Shown here: positions 1 through 6,878 of the stretch, in pieces
Layout of the letters: the number at the start of each line of letters is the position of its first letter
Numbering within the stretch: position 1 is the stretch's first letter
Assembly (NCBI RefSeq): GCF_002265875.1
Contig: NZ_NPFA01000013.1
Location: forward strand, 1 to 64,000
From: Marinococcus halophilus
GTDB taxonomy: Bacteria > Bacillota > Bacilli > Bacillales > Marinococcaceae
Direction of reading: 5' to 3'
Length of the DNA stretch: 64,000 bases
Notes under the pieces: model-generated
What the model saw: only the letters and a program-made list of their open reading frames with translations
Databases searched by the model: none
Told to the model about the DNA's origin: nothing
Position numbers and translations under genes: made by a program

Positions 1-257
1 TTCGGCTCCTTGATCACGTCCGGCGCGTCGCGCTCTTCGTTGCGCTTCATCGTCTCCCGGAGCTCGCGCTTCATCATGTCGACTTCCTCGTCGGTGAACA
101 GCTTCTGGAGCATGAGGTAGCCGTTCTCGTCGTAAAAGTCCAGTTCCTTCTGCTGCAGCGGGCCATCATATCCGGCGCTCCCGTGTACTACCGGGTCCTT
201 CCGGTCCATGATTTCCTTATGGTCGCCCTGTCTGGATGGATATTTATCGACTGCCAT
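1..257 (-). CDS. ectD: Ectoine hydroxylase, N-terminal part (cut by window edge)
   Basis: The reading frame runs off the left edge, so only the first 85 codons are present. EctD is an Fe(II)/2-oxoglutarate-dependent dioxygenase that converts the compatible solute ectoine to 5-hydroxyectoine in the cytoplasm. The visible part has the family's N-terminal signature: a KYPSRQ box near residue 5, then RKDPVVHG near residue 19, then an FYDENGYL stretch that begins the dioxygenase fold. The iron-binding residues lie beyond the edge. The ATG follows an AAAGGAGG ribosome binding site. A sigma-B-like promoter lies about 60 bases upstream. The gene is divergent from the operon starting at 579. Identity is quite sure from the N-terminal motif alone. 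Confidence 0.88.
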   Translation of the reverse strand, partial: MAVDKYPSRQGDHKEIMDRKDPVVHGSAGYDGPLQQKELDFYDENGYLMLQKLFTDEEVDMMKRELRETMKRNEERDAPDVIKEP

Positions 258-317
258 TGTTCAAAATACCTCCTTTATATTTTAACCAAGGGATTAAAAC
301 CTCAGTCAATCAGACAC

Positions 318-342
318 ATTCCCGGCTTAAAAAGGAATAAAC
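318..342 (-). promoter_or_regulatory. Candidate sigma-B-type promoter of ectD
   Basis: On the minus strand GTTTAT (342-337) and GGGAAT (323-318) are separated by 13 bases, close to the sigma-B consensus GTTTAA-N12-15-GGGTAT. It lies about 60 bases before the ectD start. Stress control of hydroxyectoine synthesis would make sense, but this is inference from one site. Confidence 0.4.
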
Positions 343-511
343 ATTAGAAACGGAAAATTTTTAATAATTAAATAAGCAGGAAAAGTTCTAAGCCGGATTT
401 GATGCGTAATGGACTCATATTAAAAAAATTTTATTTTTTTAAGCGATAACATCATATTCAAACCACTTAGTATATGCTTTTATACTTGCTGTTGTGCCGG
501 GAGATTTGGCA

Positions 512-541
512 TTGGCGTTCCCCTTTCAGGATTGATACAAT
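512..541 (+). promoter_or_regulatory. Sigma-A promoter of the ABM/B12/STAS operon
   Basis: TTGGCG (512-517) and TACAAT (536-541) are 18 bases apart, followed by a short leader and the ribosome binding site of the gene at 579. The rest of the 320-base gap between ectD and this operon is AT-rich and holds no gene that I can support. Confidence 0.6.
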
Positions 542-578
542 ATTAAGCATTGAAAAGTCGATATAGGAGGACACTGGT

Positions 579-884
579 ATGCACATTGTTACGTCCACAT
601 TTAGAGTCCCGGAAGAAAAAGCGGCCGAGGTTATTGCAATATATGAAAAAAGATCGCGACGGGTGGACAAGGCAGAAGGGTTTCTGAAGTTTCAGCTTCT
701 GCAGAATGAAAAAAAGCCCGGTGAATTAACGGTCTACATGGTATGGACATCTAAGGAAATGTATTTGAACTGGGTACGGAGTAAAGAATTTAAAGAAATA
801 CATGAAATGGAGAAAAACTATCCGGATCAGGAGCTTGCAGGCATTGTGCCGGAAGTTCACCAGTACCAGGTGGTGGCAGAATGA
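579..884 (+). CDS. ABM-domain protein, possible HmoA/IsdG-like heme monooxygenase
   Basis: This 101-residue protein is a single antibiotic-biosynthesis-monooxygenase (ABM) ferredoxin-like domain. Characteristic segments are the opening HIVTSTFRV strand, an EGFLKFQLL segment near residue 34, and TVYMVWTSKE followed by a W-x6-F helix near residues 50-70. The size and layout resemble the heme-degrading HmoA/HmoB/IsdG group, but other ABM proteins have quite different roles, so heme cleavage is only a guess. It is the first gene of a tight operon; its stop overlaps the next start (ATGA at 881-884). The association with a cobalamin-binding protein is notable because both handle tetrapyrroles. Confidence 0.7.
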   Translation: MHIVTSTFRVPEEKAAEVIAIYEKRSRRVDKAEGFLKFQLLQNEKKPGELTVYMVWTSKEMYLNWVRSKEFKEIHEMEKNYPDQELAGIVPEVHQYQVVAE

Positions 885-1243
885 CGCCGGAGGAAAAAGA
901 AAAAATTGTTCAGCACGTCTCTGAAGAAATATATAAAGCTCATCCCTGGCTTTGGGACAGGTTCAAAGAGAGAGGGAGGGAGAAAACAGAAGAAGATAAT
1001 CATCACCATCTCAAACATCTTGAAACCTCCTATGCTCTTTCGGACCGCTCTTTTTTTCTGGATTACACAGCGTGGCTGGAGTCAGTTTTAAACGAGCGGG
1101 GAGTATCTACTGCCATCATTATTGATAACTATAAGCGTTTGAGAGCAATCTTCCCTCTTTATGCGGCTAAAGAGGAGCGGCTCTTTTTTACGGAATGTCT
1201 TACGGAGGGCATTGAGCAGCTTGAAGAAAACATTCAGAAATAA
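881..1243 (+). CDS. Small helical protein of a B12-photoreceptor-like operon, function unknown
   Basis: This 120-residue, mostly helical and charged protein has no signal peptide or membrane segment. It carries an RFKERGREK segment near residue 27, a histidine cluster with an HHHLKHLETS helix near residue 41, and an FLDYTAWLESVL helix near residue 59. From memory this pattern resembles an N-terminal helical domain that is fused directly to B12-binding domains in other bacteria; I cannot verify that here. If so, this protein and the one at 1255 are a split version of one sensor. It overlaps the previous gene by four bases and ends 11 bases before the next, so the products are probably made together. 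Confidence 0.7.
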   Translation: MTPEEKEKIVQHVSEEIYKAHPWLWDRFKERGREKTEEDNHHHLKHLETSYALSDRSFFLDYTAWLESVLNERGVSTAIIIDNYKRLRAIFPLYAAKEERLFFTECLTEGIEQLEENIQK

Positions 1244-1254
1244 GGTGACAATTA

Positions 1255-1914
1255 ATGATAATACGACCGGAAGATCTGGCAGGCATGATGCTCGATGGAC
1301 TCGATGAAGAGGCCTGGCAGGAAATCCAAAAAGTAAATAAGCACATGACGTTAACCGGGATCTATGAAGATCTGCTGACACCTGCTATGTATCATGTTGG
1401 AGAACTCTGGCAGGAGAATAAAATATCGGTCGCAGATGAGCACCTGGCAACGGCGACATGTGATTTTCTGCTTTCCCGACTGGAGCGAAGGGAAGAAAAG
1501 CAGCCCTCACCAGATGCTCCAAAAGCACTTCTTTTCGGTGTAGCGGAAGAGCAGCACTATTTAGGCTTAAGAATGGCGGCCTCCATTTTTCGGGCACGCG
1601 GCTGGTCGGTGAAGTATCTCGGACCAAATCTGCCAGCTGAGCAGGCGCTCGCTTTTGCAGAAAAATGGCAGCCGCAGGCAGTCGCCATGTCGGCAGCCCT
1701 CTCGTATCGTCTTCCTTCGTTATTTTCCTACATTGAGACCTTTACTGCTCTGAAAGAAAAGCCGGCGGTCCTCCTCGGCGGCAAGATGGCAAGAGAACGC
1801 GATGTAGGTGAACTATTTTCCGGGGAAGTTATCCGGATGGATGGGCTGCGTACGCTCGAGCGTTGGATCGAAGGAGAAGAGGAGGGAGGCACCTATGCCA
1901 GATCTCAGTCCTGA
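1255..1914 (+). CDS. Stand-alone cobalamin-binding protein with CarH/LitR-type motif
   Basis: This 219-residue protein consists of a helical bundle (about 1-80) and a Rossmann-like B12-binding domain (about 88-205). The domain has the B12 signature in a variant form: E99-x-H101-x-x-G104 in place of DxHxxG, then SAAL at 146-149 and GG at 176-177. H101 would be the lower cobalt ligand. The bundle has W52-x9-E62-H63, the Wx9EH motif of the adenosylcobalamin photoreceptors CarH and LitR. Unlike those it has no MerR DNA-binding domain, and the residue after the Trp is Gln, where CarH has the histidine that caps cobalt after photolysis. It overlaps the PAS-STAS gene by 20 bases. I infer a light- or cobalamin-responsive signalling protein. 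Confidence 0.82.
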   Translation: MIIRPEDLAGMMLDGLDEEAWQEIQKVNKHMTLTGIYEDLLTPAMYHVGELWQENKISVADEHLATATCDFLLSRLERREEKQPSPDAPKALLFGVAEEQHYLGLRMAASIFRARGWSVKYLGPNLPAEQALAFAEKWQPQAVAMSAALSYRLPSLFSYIETFTALKEKPAVLLGGKMARERDVGELFSGEVIRMDGLRTLERWIEGEEEGGTYARSQS

Positions 1915-2656
1915 GGCTCTGCCGCTTCCTTACGTACAAATAGATAAGCATTACAAAATCATTTATATGTCTTCTTCCGCGCGGAGTCGTTTTGGCCATA
2001 AGGAATATTTTTATGAGTGGCTGGATGAAGGAAGCTGGGAAAAGGCAAAACGGCTGTTTCAAGATACGCCTGAAGAAAATGGCGTAGAGTTGATTTTTAT
2101 CGACGAAGACCGTGTCTCCACTGTGATGGATGTATACACGGAAAAAAGCAACGATCTGCACATCCACGTGCTGCTTGTGCCAAAGGATCAAAGCTACAGC
2201 AATGTCTCAGGCAAGCTCGAACGTCTTCGCGACCGCCTTCGGGAGACGAATACAGAACTGCTTGAAGAAAAAGAAACGATGGAAGCCGTCATTAAGGAAA
2301 ATTACCGCCTGTCCGCTCCGTTTATTGAAATTACAAAAGATATGGCCCTTGTGCCCCTTCACGGCGATATTAACGAGCAGAAAGTGTCACTAATCGCAGA
2401 AAAAGTTGTCCATGCCTGGCACCGGGGGGAGTACGAAAAGACAATTTTTGATTTTACCGGGGTGGGAGAGGTGGACGAAGAGGGGATGAAGGAACTGCGC
2501 AGCACCTTTGAAGCGCTCACCTTGATGGGCACTAAAGTCATCGTGGCCGGCATCCTCCCGCGCCAGGCCAAACAGCTTCAGGAAATGCATACCTCCCTTG
2601 CTTTTGAATTCAGCCGTTCACTCGAACAAGTCTTAACAGCTTCCCTTGGCAGTTAA
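1895..2656 (+). CDS. PAS-coiled coil-STAS protein, RsbR/stressosome-like
   Basis: The 253-residue product has a PAS-like N-terminus (about 8-100), a charged coiled coil (about 102-138) and a STAS domain (about 142-250). The STAS domain contains IFDFTGVGEVDEEG near 184-197 and VIVAGILP near 215-222, in the order seen in RsbR-type stressosome proteins. In RsbRA the VDT threonine and the AQT threonine are phosphorylated. Here the first position is E195 and the second aligns with Q227, so neither can be phosphorylated. The start is ATG 1895, preceded by GGAGGGA; an earlier in-frame ATG at 1808 lies deep in the upstream gene and has no such site. It is likely the output partner of the cobalamin-binding protein. 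Confidence 0.78.
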   Translation: MPDLSPEALPLPYVQIDKHYKIIYMSSSARSRFGHKEYFYEWLDEGSWEKAKRLFQDTPEENGVELIFIDEDRVSTVMDVYTEKSNDLHIHVLLVPKDQSYSNVSGKLERLRDRLRETNTELLEEKETMEAVIKENYRLSAPFIEITKDMALVPLHGDINEQKVSLIAEKVVHAWHRGEYEKTIFDFTGVGEVDEEGMKELRSTFEALTLMGTKVIVAGILPRQAKQLQEMHTSLAFEFSRSLEQVLTASLGS

Positions 2657-2669
2657 AAACAAAATGAAA

Positions 2670-2699
2670 CTTTCCAACCTGGAAAGATTCCGCTACAAT
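2670..2699 (+). promoter_or_regulatory. Promoter of yusI with inverted repeat in the spacer
   Basis: TTTCCA (2671-2676) and TACAAT (2694-2699) are 17 bases apart. The inverted repeat CTTTCC-N5-GGAAAG (2670-2686) covers the -35 box and half the spacer, which is a plausible operator position. Confidence 0.45.
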
Positions 2700-2732
2700 T
2701 AGAGGAAAGAAAGCGTGTGAGGAGGCCTGGCA

Positions 2733-3095
2733 TTGGCACTTACTTTTTATGGATATCCCCCGTGCGATACATGCCGCAAAGCTAAAAAGTGGCTTGAAAC
2801 AGAAGAGATCCCTTTTAACGAGTATCATATTGTAGACCATCCGCCTTCTAAGGAAGAACTAAAGAAGTGGAAAGAGCAGGAAGGGCTCGAATGGAAACAG
2901 TTTTTTAACACAAGCGGAAAAAAGTACAGGGAGATGGACTTGAAGAGCCGTCTGCCGAAAGCGTCCGAAGAAGAAATTCTGGAATGGCTCTCCTCTGATG
3001 GAATGCTCATAAAAAGACCTGTCGTGACAGATGGCGAGAGTGTTACCCTTGGGTTTAAGGAACCAGTTTTTGAGGAAAAGTGGAAAGCGTATTAG
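2733..3095 (+). CDS. yusI: ArsC/Spx-family thioredoxin-fold protein YusI
   Basis: This 120-residue protein belongs to the ArsC/Spx/MgsR family: a thioredoxin fold with the CDTC motif at residues 11-14 (FYGYPPCDTCRKA), an EYHIVDHPPS segment and the conserved LIKRPVV strand near residue 92. The family includes arsenate reductases and the RNA-polymerase-binding regulators Spx and MgsR; YusI itself has no settled function. Translation starts at a TTG placed six or seven bases after GAGGAGG. The neighbour is gcvH, exactly as in B. subtilis, which supports the YusI assignment. Confidence 0.85.
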   Translation: MALTFYGYPPCDTCRKAKKWLETEEIPFNEYHIVDHPPSKEELKKWKEQEGLEWKQFFNTSGKKYREMDLKSRLPKASEEEILEWLSSDGMLIKRPVVTDGESVTLGFKEPVFEEKWKAY

Positions 3096-3122
3096 TATTC
3101 ATTTGAAGGAGGATGATTATGC

Positions 3123-3506
3123 ATGAGTGTGCCAGATGAACTTTTGTATTCAGAAGAACATGAATGGGTGAAAAAAGAAGACGGACGTCTTCGCGTTGGG
3201 GTCACGGATTTTGCCCAATCAGAGCTTGGCGATATTGTATTCGTAGAGCTTCCAGAGGTTGGGGATGAGCTTGAAGCAGGTGAACCATTTGGAAGTGTAG
3301 AGTCTGTAAAAACGGTATCGGAGCTTTATGCCCCGGTCACAGGGAAAGTCGTAGAAATTAACGAAGACCTGGATGATTCTCCGGAATTCGTTAATGAATC
3401 GCCGTATGAAAAAGCTTGGATGATCGTTGTAGAGCCTTCCAATGAAAGCGAACTGGATGATCTAATGTCTCCGGCTCAGTATTCGGACATGGTAAGCGAC
3501 GATTAA
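3123..3506 (+). CDS. gcvH: Glycine cleavage system H protein
   Basis: GcvH is the lipoyl carrier of the glycine cleavage complex. In Bacillales it is also the hub from which lipoyl groups are passed to other dehydrogenases. The 127-residue sequence has the family's hallmarks: HEWVKKEDG near residue 13, [12 protein letters not shown] near 26, and the lipoyl-lysine site [16 protein letters not shown] with K63. The start ATG lies nine bases after GGAGGATG. LipA, which builds the lipoyl group, is encoded at 18068. A terminator hairpin follows directly. Confidence 0.95.
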   Translation: MSVPDELLYSEEHEWVKKEDGRLRVGVTDFAQSELGDIVFVELPEVGDELEAGEPFGSVESVKTVSELYAPVTGKVVEINEDLDDSPEFVNESPYEKAWMIVVEPSNESELDDLMSPAQYSDMVSDD

Positions 3507-3520
3507 TACTGATCTACATA

Positions 3521-3554
3521 GAAGCTGGCCTGTAAACAGGCAGCTTCTTTTTTT
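3521..3554 (+). terminator. Terminator after gcvH
   Basis: The hairpin GAAGCT-GCCTGT / ACAGGC-AGCTTC (one bulge) is followed by seven T. Confidence 0.85.
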
Positions 3555-3605
3555 GAAGAGCTTTAATACTGATCGTTTTCACCCTTTTCAGCACGACACC
3601 AACAG

Positions 3606-3634
3606 TTGACGCTTATAGGAAAAGGTGCTATTAT
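3606..3634 (+). promoter_or_regulatory. Sigma-A promoter of metNIQ
   Basis: TTGACG (3606-3611) and TATTAT (3629-3634) are 17 bases apart, about 40 bases before the SAM riboswitch. Confidence 0.8.
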
Positions 3635-3673
3635 CAATAGCATCGTCAAATATGAACGGATAATCATCGTTCA

Positions 3674-3830
3674 CTTATCAAGAGAGGTGGAGGGGCTGGC
3701 CCTGTGAAACCCGGCAACCAGTCTGCATAAGCAGACATGGTGCCAATTCCTGCAGGCATATGTCTGCAAGATGAGTGGAAAGGATTCTTAAAAACCTTTC
3801 TGCTCGTGTGCAGAAAGGTTTTTTCTTTAT
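3674..3830 (+). promoter_or_regulatory. SAM-I (S-box) riboswitch with terminator, upstream of metN
   Basis: The leader has the S-box core: CTTATCAAGAGAGGTGGAGG at the start, then the conserved GAAACCCGGCAACC segment, a variable hairpin, a GGTGCCAATTCC segment and a closing GATGAG strand that pairs with the first bases (P1). A terminator follows (AACCTTTCTGC / GCAGAAAGGTT plus a T run, 3792-3828). An AAAGG at about 3779 can pair with the terminator's CCTTT to form an antiterminator. SAM binding should stop transcription of the methionine importer. Confidence 0.95.
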
Positions 3831-3935
3831 GGTTCGAGGTGGAAAGAGAACATTTGCCGGAACTGTGAAGATTTAAAACCTACTATTTACATCTCTTTAA
3901 TGAAGATAAAGAAGGACGATGAAGGAGAGAGCGGT

Positions 3936-4955
3936 ATGATTCAATTAAAAGGTTTGTCCAAGGCCTTTCAAACAAAAACCCAAACCGTTACTGCCGTAGA
4001 TAACGTCAGCCTTTCTATTGATGAAGGAGAGATCTTTGGCATTATCGGCTACAGCGGCGCAGGTAAAAGTACGCTTGTAAGGCTGTTAAATAAGCTCGAA
4101 ACCGCAACGAGCGGTGAAGTAACCATCGAGGGAGAGAGCATTACCTCCTTAAAAGGGCAGTCTCTTCGCAGCGCCCGCCAGGAGATAGGAATGGTGTTTC
4201 AACACTTTAACCTGCTGTGGTCGCGGACAGTAGCAGAAAACATTGCGTTTCCACTCGAAATTGCAAAGCAGTCAAAGCAGGAACGAAACAAACGGGTGCA
4301 GGAGCTGGTGAACCTTGTCGGCCTTGAAGGCCGGGAAGATTCCTATCCTTCCCAGCTGAGCGGCGGCCAGAAGCAGCGGGTTGGCATTGCAAGGGCTCTT
4401 GCTAACAACCCAAAGGTGCTGCTGTGCGATGAAGCGACGTCGGCCCTGGATCCAAAAACAACGGATTCTATTCTCGCTCTGCTGACTGATATTAATAAAA
4501 AGCTCGGTTTAACCATTGTGCTGATCACGCACGAAATGCACGTAATCCGTAAAATCTGCCACCGGGTGGCAGTGATGGAAAACGGCAGAGTCGTTGAAGA
4601 AGGGCCTGTGCTCCAGGTCTTCCGAAAGCCCCAGGAGCATATGACAAAAGAATTCGTGCGCCAGATTACGGAGCCGGAGGAAGATGCCTCGGAAATTGTA
4701 TTTAATGAAGAAGAAACCGGGGCAGTGGTACAGCTGAAGTTTTTGGAAAACAAGGCTGAGCAGCCGTTCATTTCCAAAGTCATCCGCCAGTTTGATGTGG
4801 ATGTGAACATTATTCAGGGAAAAATTTCCCAGACGCAGCGCGGCAGTTATGGCTCTCTTTTCATCCGCATCAAAGGCAGCCATGAGGAAATCGAAAAAGC
4901 GCTGGACTACCTCCGTGAAGAAGAAATAGAAGCGGAGGTGATGGAGCATGCTTAG
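3936..4955 (+). CDS. metN: Methionine ABC transporter, ATP-binding protein MetN
   Basis: MetN (339 residues) is the ATPase of the D/L-methionine importer on the inner face of the membrane. The Walker A motif is GYSGAGKST (38-46), the signature is LSGGQKQR and Walker B is VLLCDEATSALD. The last ~90 residues form the NIL (C2) domain, which binds methionine and inhibits transport. I chose ATG 3936 because AAGGAGAG precedes it at proper distance; an in-frame ATG at 3900 would add 12 residues not typical of the family. It is controlled by the S-box upstream and overlaps metI by eight bases. Confidence 0.95.
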   Translation: MIQLKGLSKAFQTKTQTVTAVDNVSLSIDEGEIFGIIGYSGAGKSTLVRLLNKLETATSGEVTIEGESITSLKGQSLRSARQEIGMVFQHFNLLWSRTVAENIAFPLEIAKQSKQERNKRVQELVNLVGLEGREDSYPSQLSGGQKQRVGIARALANNPKVLLCDEATSALDPKTTDSILALLTDINKKLGLTIVLITHEMHVIRKICHRVAVMENGRVVEEGPVLQVFRKPQEHMTKEFVRQITEPEEDASEIVFNEEETGAVVQLKFLENKAEQPFISKVIRQFDVDVNIIQGKISQTQRGSYGSLFIRIKGSHEEIEKALDYLREEEIEAEVMEHA

Positions 4956-5616
4956 CACCTGGATGGAAGAAATTAATTGGGAAAATATGTGGATTGCTAC
5001 GTGGGAAACTGTATATATGAGCTTGATCGCGGTAGCAGCAACGTTTTTACTCGGAACAATACTAGGCGTTCTGCTGTATTTAACGGATAAGGGAAACATG
5101 TGGGAAAACAAGCCGGTGCATACGGTGACAGCGGCGATCGTCAATATTTTTCGTTCGATTCCGTTTATTATTCTAATCATTCTGCTTATTCCATTCACAA
5201 CCTTTTTAATTGGCACGATGCTCGGGCCGAGTGCAGCGCTGCCAGCGCTGATTATCGGTGCAGCTCCTTTCTATGCCCGTCTGGTGGAAATTGGCTTGAG
5301 AGAAGTAGATAAGGGCGTTATTGAAGCTTCGCAGGCAATGGGGGCGACCCAGTGGCAGATCATCCAAAAGGTGCTTCTGCCTGAAGCCTTGCCATCCTTA
5401 ATTTCCGGGATCACGGTGACAGGCATCACGCTGGTCAGCTACACCGCCATGGCCGGTGTTGTAGGCGGGGGCGGTCTCGGGAACCTTGCGTATCAGGAAG
5501 GGTTCCAGCGAAGCAACAATGACGTGGTGTTTGTTGCTACAGTCCTGATTTTGGTTATTGTCTTCATTCTACAGTGGGTGGGCGATATTTGGACGAGACA
5601 GATAGATAAACGATAA
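4948..5616 (+). CDS. metI: Methionine ABC transporter permease MetI (MetP)
   Basis: This 222-residue membrane protein with about five transmembrane segments is the permease of the methionine importer. It has the coupling-loop motif typical of binding-protein-dependent permeases (EASQAMGATQWQII near residue 130), which docks onto MetN. It sits between metN and metQ in the canonical order, and its start overlaps the end of metN, suggesting translational coupling. Known as metP in B. subtilis. Confidence 0.94.
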   Translation: MLSTWMEEINWENMWIATWETVYMSLIAVAATFLLGTILGVLLYLTDKGNMWENKPVHTVTAAIVNIFRSIPFIILIILLIPFTTFLIGTMLGPSAALPALIIGAAPFYARLVEIGLREVDKGVIEASQAMGATQWQIIQKVLLPEALPSLISGITVTGITLVSYTAMAGVVGGGGLGNLAYQEGFQRSNNDVVFVATVLILVIVFILQWVGDIWTRQIDKR

Positions 5617-5642
5617 ATATTATATTAATGGGGGAATTTTTC

Positions 5643-6476
5643 ATGAAGAAAACACTACTTGGAGTTTCATTACTTTCCACGGCGGTACTTGCAGCATGCG
5701 GATCTGATTCAGAATCAGGAGACGGTTCCGGAGAAGACACGCAAACACTTACCGTAGGGGCTACGAGTGTACCGCATGCCGAAATTCTGGAATTTGCCGA
5801 AGATCAGCTTGAAGAAGAAAATATCGAGCTTGAAATTGAAACCTTCAACGACTATATTGTTCCAAACGAAGCGTTGGCTTCGGAAGAAATTGATGCAAAC
5901 TATTTTCAGCATATTCCGTATCTTGAAGATCAAATGGAAGAAAACGAAAACTATGATTTTGTTAACATGGGCGGTATTCACATAGAACCTATCGGTGTTT
6001 ATTCCCAGGAATACGACAGCCTTGATGCCCTTCCTGATGGGGCTGAAATAATTATGAGCAACTCGGTCGCAGACCACGGCCGGATCCTTCAGATGCTTGA
6101 ACAGGAAGGCATGCTTACGCTTGAAGAAGGGGCCGGTGTGGAAGCAACTGTGGAGGATATTGCTGAAAATCCGAAAAATCTGCAGTTCCAGGCGGACATT
6201 GATGCGGCTACACTTCCGCAAGTGTACAATAATGGCGAGGGGGATGCAGTGTTTATTAACTCCAACTACGCGATTGATGCCGACCTGAATCCACAGGAAG
6301 ATGCCATTGCGCTTGAAAGCCCGGAAGACAATCCGTATGTCAATGTGGTAGCGGCGAGGGCAGAGGATGAAGATAATGAAACGATTCAGACGCTCGTGGA
6401 GGTATTGCAATCGGAAGAAACACAGCAATTTATTGAAGAAGAATACGATGGAGCTGTTATTCCTGCCGAGCAATAA
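5643..6476 (+). CDS. metQ: Methionine-binding lipoprotein MetQ
   Basis: MetQ captures methionine outside the cell and delivers it to MetNI. The 277-residue sequence opens with a lipoprotein signal peptide ending in the lipobox LAAC (C19), then an acidic linker and an NLPA-family domain. Family motifs include TVGATSVPHAEIL near residue 39 and NDYIVPNEALASEEIDANYFQH near residues 70-91. The protein is strikingly acidic, as expected for an exported protein of a halophile. ATG 5643 follows GGGGGAA. A terminator ends the operon. Confidence 0.94.
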   Translation: MKKTLLGVSLLSTAVLAACGSDSESGDGSGEDTQTLTVGATSVPHAEILEFAEDQLEEENIELEIETFNDYIVPNEALASEEIDANYFQHIPYLEDQMEENENYDFVNMGGIHIEPIGVYSQEYDSLDALPDGAEIIMSNSVADHGRILQMLEQEGMLTLEEGAGVEATVEDIAENPKNLQFQADIDAATLPQVYNNGEGDAVFINSNYAIDADLNPQEDAIALESPEDNPYVNVVAARAEDEDNETIQTLVEVLQSEETQQFIEEEYDGAVIPAEQ

Positions 6477-6487
6477 TAGCGGACAGG

Positions 6488-6517
6488 CCGGACTTGTTGA
6501 CTAAGTCCGGTCTTTTG
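6488..6517 (+). terminator. Terminator after metQ
   Basis: The hairpin CCGGACTT-N7-AAGTCCGG is followed by TCTTTTG. Confidence 0.8.
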
Positions 6518-6587
6518 TATTAAGTAGAACTAAAAGAGAATCTCCATTGAAAGAGTTTTTCTTTTTTTACTTCTCACTGAGGTTTGG

Positions 6588-6681
6588 TATACTGTAAGGG
6601 TGAATGAAGGAAAGCATTGAACAAGGAGGGTCGTTCCTGCAAATGTTTGTATAGGCGCCCTCCTTTTTGTATGAATGCTTT
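6588..6681 (+). ncRNA. Candidate structured small RNA upstream of sufC
   Basis: The 400-base gap between metQ and sufC contains an extended -10 box (TATACT, 6588-6593) followed by a symmetrical structure. The outer stem is AAAGCATT (6611-6618) with AATGCTTT (6674-6681). The inner stem is AAGGAGGG (6623-6630) with CCCTCCTT (6658-6665), followed by a short T run. No reading frame fits. It could be a short RNA ending at the inner hairpin or a leader element. I do not recognise an Rfam family. Confidence 0.4.
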
Positions 6682-6782
6682 TATTGAGAATAAAGCCAAG
6701 GAATTCTCATTTATTTCCTATGCGTTTTATTATCATACAGCAGCTTAAAAATGAAATGTATCGGGAGATGAAGCGAGTTTGC

Positions 6783-6822
6783 TTGAAGTCAGTTTATATT
6801 TGTTATAAAATAATAATTATAA
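6783..6822 (+). promoter_or_regulatory. suf promoter with a PerR/Fur-like operator
   Basis: TTGAAG (6783-6788) and TAAAAT (6806-6811) are 17 bases apart. A 15-base element at 6808-6822 (AAATAATAATTATAA) matches the PerR/Fur-type box TTATAATNATTATAA except for its first two bases and covers the -10 region. Control by iron or peroxide is an inference. Confidence 0.5.
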
Positions 6823-6878
6823 TAAATAGAGAAAAAACAGCGGTTTCCGCTTGATTCCAAAATATGGAGGTATGCAAA

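Noticed and set aside
1808-1894. Longer N-terminus for the PAS-STAS protein
   Set aside because: It would lie wholly inside the B12 gene, has no ribosome binding site, and the ATG at 1895 has a strong one.
4509-5216. Long minus-strand reading frame over metN-metI
   Set aside because: It is the shadow of two well-supported genes on the plus strand and resembles no known protein.
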